A stretch of DNA of 64,000 bases from Sepiola atlantica (Eukaryota > Mollusca > Cephalopoda > Sepiida > Sepiolidae): the NCBI GenBank assembly GCA_963556195.1, contig OY744529.1:63012580-63076579 (forward strand), in the 5' to 3' direction. Of the stretch, positions 54,688-64,000 are shown piece after piece (position 1 is the first letter of the stretch; every line of letters starts with the position of its first letter). Below the pieces are notes generated by a model. It saw only the letters and a list, made by a program, of their open reading frames with translations, had not been told where the DNA came from and did no database searches. Both the position numbers and the translations under genes were made by a program.

Positions 54688-55205
54688 CTGACAACATAAG
54701 GATGGATCAAAGTCTTATCTGCGCCTTACTTCTCCATATTGTATGAAGTATTCCCGAAGTTATGCTATTGAAACATTGATAACTAAAACACTATTTATCT
54801 GACCAGGCTGAAATTTTGCATATATGGTTACTGTTATCAAAGAGCATCAGATCCATACATCAAATTTGGAAAAATCGGAAGTTGAAATTCCGTCAAAATT
54901 TTGACGTTGACCAGACTTGTTAAGGTCAAATATCATGTAAGATGCAGGACTTCATTGGCTACAATATGGACCAAGTAATAAATATTTACAATCTACAGAG
55001 CCGAAGTTATCACTAAAAGTGTGACTTTCACCTTTGACCTCGATATCCCAAAATGTAATCAGTTCTAAGTTAGACCATGTCAGATATTTTGACCAAGTTT
55101 GGTTACGATTGGTCAAGCGATGTGAACGCTAAGCCGCACACAAACAAACATGGTGACAAATCAACAAACTTGACGAAAAACATAACCTCCTCAGCGGAGG
55201 TAAAA
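54688..55205 (-). repeat. Dispersed repeat R1, copy 3 (minus), most complete head
   Basis: Minus orientation of R1: CTCCATATTGTATGAAGTAT, TATCTGACCAGGCTGAAATT, AAAGAGCATCAGATCCATAC and, at the right end, ACATAACCTCCTCAGCGGAG then GTAAA. The head palindrome CCTCCGCTGAGGAGG at 55186-55200 is intact here. Confidence 0.9.
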
Positions 55206-55209
55206 AAAG

Positions 55210-56560
55210 CGATAAACAAAAGAGACTATAACTGCTAGAGATGAAAAAGGGAAAACTGGAGACAACTGAGGGCATGGAACTGCCCAACCAAAAGGAGATG
55301 AGGATAGCTATAAATATTTGGGAGTTCTGGAAACAGACACCCTCCAATCTACAGAAATGAAAGAGAAGATTGGAAAAGAATATTTGAGAAGAACAAGAAA
55401 GCTCTTAGAAACCTTGTTAGTATCACTAATAAGATACTCTTAACCATTCATAGGCTGGACTACAGAAGAACTCAAGCACATTGACAACAAGACTAGAAAA
55501 TTAATGACCATGCACAACACACTACATCAAAAATACGATACGGACAGACTAAGTGAAAAGAAACGAACGGAGAAGAGGACTGGTAAGTATAGAAGACGGT
55601 GTGGAAGACACAAAAAAAGAGCTAGAGAAATACATAACCCAGAACACAAAAAGGCTGATCACTGCAGTGAGAAACACTGCGCCAATGAACAACTCAGAAA
55701 GCACGGAAACCAGAAAAAAAAAGAAAAGAAAAGTGGGAAGAAAAACAGCTACATGGACGTTTCATAAGAATGACAAGAGAAGAGACACACGAAAATAGCT
55801 GGACACGGCTAAGAAAAGGACACCTGAACAGAAAAACAGAATCCCTACTGACGGCTGTACAGAACAATGCGCTTAGGACAAACTACATTAAAGCTAAAAT
55901 AGATAAAACACAGGAAAACAGTAAATGCAGAATGTGTGGACAAAGAGACGAAACAGTAAATCATATAATAAGTGAATGCAGCAAACTAGCTATAAAATAA
56001 TGCAAGAACAGACATAACTGTGTAGGGAAAGTAGTACAGTAGGAACTATGCAAACGATTGCATTTTCAACACATGGACAAATGGTACAAACATAAACCAG
56101 AGACAGTACTGGAAAACAAGTCACAAAATCCTCTGGGATATGGAGGTACAAACAGATAAACTCATACAAGCAAGGAAGCCGGGTGTCATAATAGTGAACA
56201 AGAAGGAAAAATCCTGCCAAATCGTAGACTTTGCAGTCCAAGCAAACCATAAACTGAAGATACACGGAAATTGCTAGAGAATTGAACGAAATATGGAGCA
56301 TGAAAAAGTCAATATAATACCAATAATCGTAAGAGCACTAGGAACAGTCCCGAAAAAACTGGAAAAAAGACTGGGAAAAATTGAAATCAAAAGGAAGACT
56401 GAAACCATACAACGGACATAAGGTAAATCCTTGAATGTGGAAACCAACCCACATAAGCTACAGAGACTAATCAGTCACATGCAAGTTGCAATAGGAATAA
56501 ACAAACACAGAAAGAACATCATCACAAGAACCAAGGAACAGAAACTGCAAGAAATTTCAT
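55210..56560 (+). mobile_element. Non-LTR retrotransposon C-terminal region (family D) with zinc knuckle and endonuclease-like tail
   Basis: Plus frames, in order: a decayed EGYKYLGVLETD-type RT end (about 55308-55340), RKLMTMHNTLHQKYDTDRL (55495-55550), RRGLVSIEDGVEDTKKEL (55575-55630), WTRLRKGHLNRKTESLLTAV and QNNALRTNYIKAKIDKT (55800-55910), then CRMCGQRDETVNHIISECSK (55925-55985), a C-x2-C-x8-H-x4-C knuckle. After a stop at about 55998 the homologous frame resumes with LWDMEVQTDKLIQARKPGVI and IVNKKEKSCQIVDFAVQANH (about 56130-56260), an arrangement (E-x(n)-KPG/D-x(n)-K-x(n)-VD-A) like restriction-like endonuclease domains. RALGTVPKKLEKRLGKIEIK closes it near 56390. A poly(C) run lies at 56567. 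At least four inactivating changes are present. Confidence 0.82.
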
Positions 56561-56569
56561 AAATTATCC

Positions 56570-56911
56570 CCCCCCCCCAAAAAAAATGATAGCACCAGCC
56601 TCGGGTGATACCACGCAAAATAGTCGTGAAGGGTCAAAGAGGATGGGAAGACCGAGGAGGGAGAGCACTAACTAAACCTCCGCTGGAAGAGTGCGGAGAG
56701 TACTGGAACATTGGAGAGACTTATTGCAATCCAAATAGCAGAGGAGACCAATAGTCGTTGACAGTGAGAAATCAATAGTAGGCAGCTGTTGCGATAATGC
56801 AAATTCATTTGCGATAGTTATCGAAAAAGAGGTGGAGAGTACTGGAAATCTGGAGAGGCTTGCTGTCACTCACTGACGGTGACTTGTGTTTGATAACTCC
56901 TAGTGAGTACA

Positions 56912-56974
<63 letters not shown>

Positions 56975-56990
56975 GATGATTTTTATTTAT
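56570..56990 (-). repeat. Repeat R6, minus copy, ending in (AAT)n
   Basis: Complement of the 20560-21510 family: GCGGAGAGTACTGGAACATT, GGAGAGTACTGGAAATCTGG, and CAGCTGTTGCGATAATGCAA. It ends in an (AAT) array at 56913-56968. It directly follows LINE D and probably represents another copy of a LINE 3' end inserted tail-to-tail. Confidence 0.75.
56913..56968. repeat. (AAT)n microsatellite
   Basis: About 18 triplets. Confidence 0.98.
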
Positions 56991-57039
56991 GCTCAATCTC
57001 CTCTGTTGTTGATAAGCATATTTTTAAAGTTTTTTTGTT

Positions 57040-57639
57040 TTTTTTTTACTTATGGGTCACCACTTATCAAGGTCCGGGGGCAACTCGGGGATAAGGGTTC
57101 AAGACGATGATCGCAACTATGAAAGGTTAAGCACCTACCATGAACATAACAATACAGTAGAAAGAGACTAGCAACATCTCTTCTGTGTAAAAGATGCTGT
57201 AGAGATGAGGAGAAATCACCCCCCCACCCCCACTAGATTGTGAATGGATTTTGTACTCTGTCAAGACAATAAAAAGTATTCTGAGCGGCACTTTCCGAGA
57301 TATGACAGCAATACTCCATCTCATGACGTATCTGGTTCTTACACAGGTAGTGGATTGCATGAGGAGCCAAGTACTTTCTGGAGCAGTAGAATGATCCAAC
57401 CATTTATCCAGCAACCATAGCAACAGATTTGATGTAAGTCTTCCATTTCAGGTCTGGGGTGAAAGTCAATTCAAGAAACTTGTCAAAGAAGGGGACTTCC
57501 TCGAGGAGAGAGCCATTCATTTTGACTGAGGAGTAGTGAGGATCCGAGCATTTGTGGTGAAAAGAGAAAAGCTTGGTTTTAGAGGCGTTAAAAGTAACAA
57601 GTCACTTCCCCCCCCCCCATAGCACCACATGCTCCAAGT

Positions 57640-57692
<53 letters not shown>

Positions 57693-57990
57693 AATATCTT
57701 GATCATCAATTCTCTTTGAAGTGCTGTCATAAATACTTGTGTTGTCTGCATAGATGTCAATGAATGATCAAAGAATATTATTTGGAAGATCATTTATGAA
57801 GATCAGGAAGAGGGTTGGGGTCAGAATGGATCTTTGAGTCACGCTGGCACAGATACTGTGTGCTTCAGACTTTTGTCCGTCAACAACTACTTTTATAGAC
57901 CTACCGGAGAGAAACGATTTGATGACATTTTCAGATATTCCATAATTAACAAACTTGTGGAGCAAACCTTTGTACCGAACACTATCGAAG
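57040..57990 (-). mobile_element. LINE family B, RT palm to 3' end, with internal (GA)n expansion
   Basis: Minus strand from 57990: KFVNYGISENVIKSFLSGRS, IKVVVDGQKSEAHSICASVT and RSILTPTLFLIFINDLPNNI (RT motif B-C region), then MNGSLLEEVPFF, WKTYIKSVAMVAG, KYLAPHAIHYLCKNQIRHEM, and IFYTEEMLLVSFYCIVM. The 3' tail is at 57060 (CAACTCGGGGATAAGGGTTC). A (GA)n array at 57642-57690 has expanded where the catalytic FADD region would be expected. The element is dead. Confidence 0.9.
57642..57690. repeat. (GA)n microsatellite inside LINE B
   Basis: About 24 GA units. A poly(C) run lies at about 57609-57618. Confidence 0.97.
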
Positions 57991-58670
57991 GCCTTTCGGT
58001 TTATTATTATTAAATAGGTATTCTAAGACGAAAGTGATAAAACCAATCAAAATAAAGAAGAAAATAATCTTACCAGAGTAATGTGGTTAATGTCATCGAA
58101 GTTGAGAAGTGTTGCGTAGATAATCTCATTAAAACAACAATGTAATTAATTGATGTAAAAGAAGAATTTTCACGTACAACTAATTCTAAGAAATAAATTG
58201 GCTAATATTTATTTAAAACAAATATACTTGTTCAGCCTAATAGATAAAGGAATGATGAATTTTTTTATTAATGACGTGAGCTGATTTTTTTTTATTTAGG
58301 GCATTATCGAAAAATGTTTCCATTTTACCAATCTTCTGAATCAGAATATGTCTTTTTTAAAAGAAACTTAAACAAAATACATAATATTCCTGCAAAGAAC
58401 ATGCTGCAAGGATGAAAAGGAAGAAATTGATAATCAGAATCAAATATCGATTTGTAAGATACAATGCTATTTATGTCTAACTTTAAGAGAATCCAGCTGA
58501 TTTAATTTTATATATTTGAAAACTGTCCGTATTTCTTTTTTCTTCTGTAACTCTTTTTCCAGGATATGCAATTGAAAACAAAGCCCTATATTAAGATTAA
58601 ACGCAGCTTTTCTCGAGTAAAATGTTACTAGGAATCTAACGGTGGTTTTAATTTTGTATATACAATGATA
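57991..58670. other. Unassigned AT-rich stretch
   Basis: No gene or repeat was recognised. Confidence 0.4.
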
Positions 58671-59245
58671 TCATGGGGCACTGGCGTAGCTAGGGGGGGG
58701 GGCGAGAGGGACGGGCCGCCCCGGGCGGCACACCTGAGGGGGCGGCATTTTGAGAGGGTAAAAATAGAAAGTAGAGAAAAAAATTTAAAAAAACAAAATT
58801 TAACAAAAAATATGAAATTTTATACTATAATTTTATATAATAATAAATTTAAATGAGAACATTTGAAAACCTGAAAATGTTATGAAATGATAAAATCATT
58901 TTTATTTACTTTTTTGTTGTTGTTGTTAAAGTCCGAATTTTCGCCAAATAACATGGATGTATCAAGGAGAGAATAGTCCGATGTAGTTTTCTTTTCTTTG
59001 TCTTCATAATGTTATTATTAAGAGGGCGAGCCCTCCGAAGAGAAAAAACGTCTTGTATCGGTGCTTTTTTAAATCCGTGTGTGTAATCGCTCGGTTTTCA
59101 GAAATTTGTTGTTGTTAATAACGTTTCAACTCTTTTAAAAATAGTTTTAATATATTTTAAACAAATGTATTTATGAATGGCAAATAAGGCTATAAATTTA
59201 TTTTTTGTGAGAGAACTGTCGCAAGGCATCAAGTCGGTTGAAAAT

Positions 59246-61085
59246 TTACAAACAGATTTTTCGCGCCTTTTTTTCGGCAAAGTTATCAATGACTCTATCA
59301 AAATTCACTTCCTCGACAAGTTCCCTCTCTATTGAGAGGATTGCCAAGTCTGTAAGTCTTGTCTGGCTCATTGCTGATCTAAGGTAGTTTTTTATGAGCT
59401 TCAGTTTTGAGAAAGAGCGCTCACAGCTAGCAACGCTAATAGCTCTGGTGAGGAAAATTCTCAGCAAGATCACAATATTAGGGACGGAATCCCCAAGTTG
59501 GTATCTTTGTATAAAGTTCAAAAGTTCAAGAGGTCCATCGATTTTGTCTTTTTCTGAAGCTTTTACAACATACTGTAACCTCTTCTTTTCAGCAAAGAAT
59601 TTCTCTTTTTCTATATCTTCGTCAAATCCACCAAGCTGACAATCATAATTATCATCAAGCAGATTTGACGGTATAAGAAAAGCGTATTTATTTGCAAGAT
59701 TGTGAACTTGTTGAAATCTGCAAGATATTTCTTCAGTCAATCTGTCTATGACAGACAGCATTTCCCGTCTCAACTCAGTATCAAAACTCAGCGCTGCATC
59801 AGTCAATCCTTCACCATCCATTCGTTTCTTTTTGCGAATACGACGCTCCATGCTTATCCCCATTTCAGAGCAGAGTGTTTTTGACTCGTCTATTGCAGTG
59901 TCCACTATCTTTTCTCTATTCTGAAGAAGGAAATCTTTCAACGCCGTCAGCCTGACAGAACTTTGTTGCAGATCCAGCCCTTTTTTTTGAAGATATTTCT
60001 GGGCATCATTGATTTCTGGGAGAATAGTTTTCCAAAGGTTCAGAAATAAAAGAAACGGAAACGATAGTACCGAGTTGAGAATTAAAGATGCATCTGATCT
60101 TGTGGTTGCATTTTCTCCTTCTTCTGTGAGCTGTTCCAGGGCAATGACGACTTCCACTATTGTTTTTATCACAACATCTACAGCATCTGCTCGACTACTC
60201 CATCTAGTATCCACAGTCCGTTTGATACTTAGACCGGTCAACTGAATCAAGATGTCCCAGCGATGTGTAGATGCAGAAAAGAACGAGAATAACCGGTCCA
60301 GTGTGCCAAAAAATGTAACAGAGTGAACCGCTACTGAAGCTGCATGTACACAAGCCAGATTTAGTGAATGGTTGGTGCATGGCACAAATAGAGCTTTTGG
60401 GTTGATTTCAGAGATTCGTTTCTGCACACCCGATCGGTGACCTGCCATAACAGCGGCATTGTCAAATGCCTGGCCAATACAGTCACCAATCTGTATCTCA
60501 TCATTCTCCAATTCTCTCAAAATGAGTTCAGAAATGTCCTCCGCGCTTTTACCCTTTGTTTCGATGAAGCGGAGAAACGACTCCTCCACCGTCACTTCAT
60601 TTCTGTCAACTTTCACGTAGCGCAACACCTCACTCATCTGGTCCTTGTGAGATACATCGGGAGTACTATCAAAAATTATACAAAAATACTTGCTTTTCTT
60701 TATCTGATCGATAATTTTCTTTCTGACCTGCTTTGCTAAAATGCTCACAAACTCATTTTGAATTTCTGGTGACAGATAAGAAATAGTGAATTTCTTCCGT
60801 AGGTTAACTTTAACCAAATGTTCACGGAGTACAGGGTCATATTTAGCCAATAGATTTACCAATTCCAAGAAATTTCCTTTGTTTTCTTGACCCCTTTCAT
60901 CATTATGGATGTCTTCCCGGTGACCTCGTAGCGCCAGATTCTGCTTGGCGAGAAATCTGATAATGTCCAGCAATCTAGCTAGGATTTCTCGCCACTTCTT
61001 TGTTTTTTTCTCAATGATATTTTGCTCAACTTTATCAACTACCTTTCCTTCAGCAAGTCGGATCTCTAGCTCCTTCCAGTCAAGT
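59246..61085 (-). CDS. hAT transposase (ZMYM1-like), N terminus cut by a SINE
   Basis: An uninterrupted frame reads from the SINE boundary at about 61085 to a TAA at 59248-59246. The part upstream of 60973 (WKELEIRLAEGKVVDKVEQN, IIEKKTKKWREILARLLDII) is in frame and matches the family, so translation did not begin at 60973, where only TTG stands. Counting from that TTG (575 residues), the first catalytic Asp is in IIFDSTPD (residue 102), the second in QAFDNAAVMAG (171), C199-H202 in PCTNHSLNL, Trp in DTRW (258), and the catalytic Glu in SVASCERSFSKLK (518). The C-terminal dimerisation region (about 480-555) is complete. Family members are usually 700-800 residues with an N-terminal TTF/BED-type zinc finger, which is missing here. 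No stops or frameshifts occur in over 1.8 kb, indicating young age. Confidence 0.93.
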
Positions 61086-61196
61086 TTTGTTCCTATCCAG
61101 AGTGCCCCTTTTAGTGGAGCTGGATTTTCCCCACATTAAAAACCGGCCTTGTGTCTAACTCTGCCCTCGTGGAGAGGCAAGTAAATGGGAACAATC
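61086..61196 (+). mobile_element. USINE-1 copy, 5'-truncated, inserted in the hAT transposase gene
   Basis: It starts TTTGTTCCTATCCAGAGTGC and ends GAGGCAAGTAAATGGGAAC, the distal half of USINE-1. Its left edge coincides with the loss of the transposase reading frame, so it inserted into the coding sequence. The insertion is younger than the hAT copy. Confidence 0.9.
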
Positions 61197-61339
61197 GGCA
61201 GTCGTTGCCAAACCGACCTCAGCTCTAATTGTACACAAGATCTAATTTTAAACAAGACCATTGCTATATTTGCTTACGGCCGTTTGCCATTTTCGGCTCT
61301 CATTATGCTCAACATTATGGGAGCATTATAATAAATACG

Positions 61340-61500
61340 TATTTATTTTATAACTATATATGTGCATATATACATATATATGTGCATATACACATATATT
61401 TATACATACATATACATATATACATACATACGTGCATATATACATATATACATATATACACACACATACACATATATAAATACGCATATATACATACATA

Positions 61501-61531
<31 letters not shown>

Positions 61532-61545
61532 GGCTGGTTTTAATT
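61340..61545. repeat. TA/CATA/GTGCATA complex microsatellite
   Basis: A mixed array of ATACATATATG-type units ending in pure AT at 61508-61531. Tyr/Ile/His-rich open frames across it are artefacts. Confidence 0.95.
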
Positions 61546-62165
61546 CTTGAACAAAATTTCCATTAATTGAGAATAAATTGCTTTAATTCATTTCAATCAC
61601 TAAGTTTAAAAAATGCAAGCATTAATTATTTCTGGAGATATACTCAGTGACCGGCTGACCTAACAGGATAGGGCCAAGCCTAGGCTTCGGCCAAGCACCA
61701 AAAAAACAAAATGACCTCAGAAAGATTTCATACTTAAAGGGGAACTTTCATATAAATTTTTATCGAATAGGTGCGAAAAGAAAGTTGGATATTTGGGTGT
61801 ATATACACCGACATCAAAGAGGAAATAACATTAGATGCGAAAGTTTGAATTCATTAATTTTATTACTGTCCAAACGTTTGTTTTTGTAGCATACTTTTTA
61901 TAACTCCTTGTAAACTTTACAATTGCTAGCTGGGGGATCGGACAAAATCACCCCGGGCAACCCCCACCATCTACTTAAAACAAAAGGAAAACAGATAAAA
62001 TCTCAAATGAATAAAAAATATTAAAAATCAGTTTTCATATTTTAATTTTAATTTAATTGAATTTAGGAAAATTAGATACCGTAGAACTCATTTTCGCAAG
62101 GTATGAAAATTAAGAATAATGTTAACTTAATAATAATGGACCAGTTTTCCTACCTAGCAAAAAAT

Positions 62166-62213
62166 TTTCCATGGACGAATTATCCATGGGCGAATTATCC
62201 ATGGACGAATTTT
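62166..62213 (+). repeat. 15-bp tandem repeat, about 3.5 copies
   Basis: The unit ATCCATGG(G/A)CGAATT, with the first and last copies diverged. It lies close to the hAT right terminus. Confidence 0.92.
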
Positions 62214-62302
62214 CCGGGCACCCAAATGCCGGGGGGGGGGGGGCGGCAAATTTTACTACCGCCCCGGGCGGCAAAAGGTCTAGCTACGCCACTGTCATGG
62301 GG

Positions 62303-62952
62303 TCTACGTTCTTGTCAGACATTCATGAACAATGTTACATTTACTTTTTGTTTTATTTATAACTTGAAAACTGAACATGATAGAAAATTAAAAATAACAA
62401 TTAGTACACAGGACTTTTGCTTTATTCATTTCCGGGCAACGCCGAGTGTGCCTGTTAGTAGAGTATAGATCACCTAGCCATAGAACGACTATACTTGAAG
62501 CTTGTTTCATCTGATCTTTGGAGTTGTTCTAAGCTGTCTCTTGCTAAGGTTTCGATGTATTTCTGTCCAATCATTGTATAGGCTTTATGACGGCCGGGAC
62601 CTCATTATTCAAAAAGTTGATACGAGGGATAAATTACATATACCAATAGAAGAAAAACAAAACAAACGAAAGCTCTGAGTTTCTATAAATGTTGTATTAC
62701 TTGCTTTGCATTGTGTTATTTTATTGACCCAAAAGATAAAAGTAGTCGGCCAAGTTCATTCACACAATAGGTTTATCATTGAACGCATATACAATTGTTA
62801 TTAGGCGTAGTTTGATATGATTTATTTTTTTACACGTCATATCAACCCTATTTAAGTTATTTACATCTGAACCACAATACCTACTGTAAACGATTCATTG
62901 ATTAATTGGACACAATTTCTTAGTTTAAGCATAACGGGGAGGGGGAATTGCA
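62303..62952. other. Unassigned stretch
   Basis: No gene or repeat was recognised. Confidence 0.4.
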
Positions 62953-63585
62953 GTTCCAACATTTCAGTTTTATAACTACATAACGTTTTCAACATTGCAG
63001 TTTCATATCTTTCCCAACATTGTGATTTGATAGTTTTTCCAACATTGCAGATTCATACCTTTCCAAACATCGTGGCTTCATACTTTTCCCAACATTGCGC
63101 TTTTTTTCCTTTCCTAACATTCTGGTTTCATACCTTTCCCAACATTGCAGTTTCATACTTTTCTCAACATTGCAGTTTCATACTTTTCCCAACATTGCAG
63201 TTTCATACTTTTCCCAACATTGCAGTTTCATACTTTTCCCAACATTGTTTTCATACTTTTCCTAACATTGTGTTTTCATACTTTTCCCAACATTGTTTTC
63301 ATACTTTTCCTAACATTGTGTTTTCATACTTTTCCCAACATTGCAGTTTCATACTTTTCCCAACACTGCAGTTTCATACTTTTCCTAACATTGTGTTTTC
63401 ATACTTTTCCCAACATTGTGTTTTCATACTTTTCCCAACATTGCAGTTTCATACTTTTCCCAACATTGCAGTTTTATACTTTTCCCAACATTGCAGTTTC
63501 ATACTTTTCCCAACATTACAGTTTCATACTTTTCCTAACATTGTGTTTTCATACCTTTCCCAAAATTGCAGTTTACTACATTTTC
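62953..63585. repeat. 25-bp tandem array, about 25 copies
   Basis: The unit is CATTGCAGTTTCATACTTTT followed by CCCAA. About a third of units replace GCAG by GTG or lack it, giving 22-24 bp variants, and these variants occur in pairs (63245-63330, 63385-63430), suggesting amplification of a multi-unit block. The first 150 bases are more diverged. Open frames of up to 199 residues read through it only because the unit lacks stops. Confidence 0.97.
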
Positions 63586-63774
63586 TAACCACTTCATTGG
63601 CTGTTGATTTAATCGAGATTACTTAGTTGTCCATCTTCTTTCTTCTCTAAAAGGTAATTCGATAATCATCGTGTGCACAATATAACGTAAACGACCAGAG
63701 TAGATCCGATTGGATCTAAACTTGGTGGTATCCATTAGACAAATTATGCATACTCTAATAATAAAGACATAAGT
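63586..63774. other. Unassigned short stretch
   Basis: Nothing was recognised. Confidence 0.4.
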
Positions 63775-63967
63775 GTAGCTTTCTGGTCTTTGGGATCAAA
63801 GTATGGTATCTGTTTTGTCCTCAGCGGAGGAGAAATCCTTCTTGACTAGGGCAATTTTTATTTTTGTACCATCAGAGTGCCCAATTTGAGGGATCCAGAT
63901 GTCACCCACTTTAAAAACCAACCTTGTGTCTAATTTTGCCCTCGTGGGGAGGAAAATAAATAGGAAC
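63775..63967 (+). mobile_element. USINE-1 copy, diverged
   Basis: Head remnant TTCTGGTCTTTGGGATCAAA and GTATGGTATCTGTTTTGTCC, body CATCAGAGTGCCCAATTTGA, then CACTTTAAAAACCAACCTTG and TGTCTAATTTTGCCCTCGTG, tail GGGGAGGAAAATAAATAGGA. Confidence 0.88.
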
Positions 63968-64000
63968 TAGTGAATGTAAGTCGCATGGAGAAGAAACAGT

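Larger units (their letters stand above)
58671..62302 (-). mobile_element. Complete hAT-superfamily DNA transposon (3616 bp) with perfect 8-bp TSD
   Basis: TCATGGGG occurs at 58671-58678 and 62295-62302. Between them lies a 3616-bp element with termini CACTGGCGTAGCTAGGGGGG (left) and, inverted, CAGTGGCGTAGCTAG (right), which match at 14 of 15 positions. Next to each end is a conserved subterminal palindrome, GCCGCCCCGGGCGGC-like (58719-58733 and about 62260-62275), and a G run. A transposase is encoded on the minus strand. The N-terminal coding side carries a USINE insertion (61086-61196), a TA/CATA microsatellite (61340-61545) and a four-fold 15-bp repeat (62166-62213, unit ATCCATGG-CGAATT). 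The element is structurally complete at its ends but its transposase gene is interrupted, so it is probably immobile on its own while still mobilisable in trans. Confidence 0.95.

Noticed and set aside
59246..60973. Host ZMYM1-type gene rather than transposon
   Set aside because: Matched termini, 8-bp TSD and intact DDE residues around a single reading frame identify a hAT element, not a domesticated host gene.
61229..61550. Tyr/Ile/His-rich frames in the hAT interior
   Set aside because: They are translation of a TA/CATA microsatellite.
63027..63626. 199-residue Phe/Ser/His-rich open frame
   Set aside because: It is a read-through of the 25-bp array in all three phases; two overlapping frames are equally open and no start or splice context is present.

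Overview
This is eukaryotic, intron-bearing, repeat-dominated genomic DNA. It is AT-rich, has no operons or dense gene tiling, and carries about 15 long (AT)n or (AT)n(GT)n arrays. Non-LTR retrotransposon fragments, DNA transposons, a Penelope-like fragment, small RNA-derived retroposons and fold-back elements fill most of it. The element repertoire and microsatellites suggest a marine invertebrate, most likely a mollusc and possibly a cephalopod. That placement is inference from general pattern, not proof.

Host genes. Only one host coding exon is convincing: the last exon of a class A (rhodopsin-type) GPCR on the minus strand at 22816-23516, running from the start of TM3 to the stop codon. 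Two further short exon candidates (15393-15435 and 50381-50520, both +) are weak.

Mobile elements. The best preserved is a complete hAT-superfamily transposon (58679-62294) with a perfect 8-bp target duplication, matching termini and a 575-residue open transposase segment with all three catalytic acidic residues. Its upstream coding part was cut by insertion of a small retroposon. Others are a mariner-like relic (2964-4178) between inverted arms of another repeat; a Tc1-like relic (19014-20540) split by a 647-bp non-autonomous hAT (19556-20202, perfect 8-bp duplication); several CR1/Jockey-like LINE families (called A, B and C here); an RTE-like LINE (47870-49735, 50521-50700); a LINE tail (called D) with a zinc knuckle and a restriction-like endonuclease-type C terminus (55210-56560); and a Penelope-like GIY-YIG remnant (29371-29690).

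Most interesting. About 14 copies of a retroposon whose full-length members begin with a recognisable U2 snRNA 5' end lie on both strands. There are two structural subfamilies, called USINE-1 (about 215 bp) and USINE-2 (about 310-345 bp), which share head and tail but differ in the body. Three copies have exact 13-15 bp target duplications, one of them 5'-truncated, which indicates LINE-type target-primed retrotransposition. Two 5S rRNA-derived sequences (13566-13664 and 34074-34152) are also present.

Structural features. A 50-bp satellite (27087-28505, about 28 copies) sits inside a dispersed repeat whose paralogue at 32340-32880 looks like the empty site. A 25-bp array occupies 62953-63585. 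A near-perfect 178-bp palindrome lies at 41477-41654, and several fold-back elements abut or enclose (AT)n arrays. A 0.9-kb almost pure pyrimidine tract lies at 42683-43590. Coordinates of degraded repeats are approximate to about 10-30 bp.
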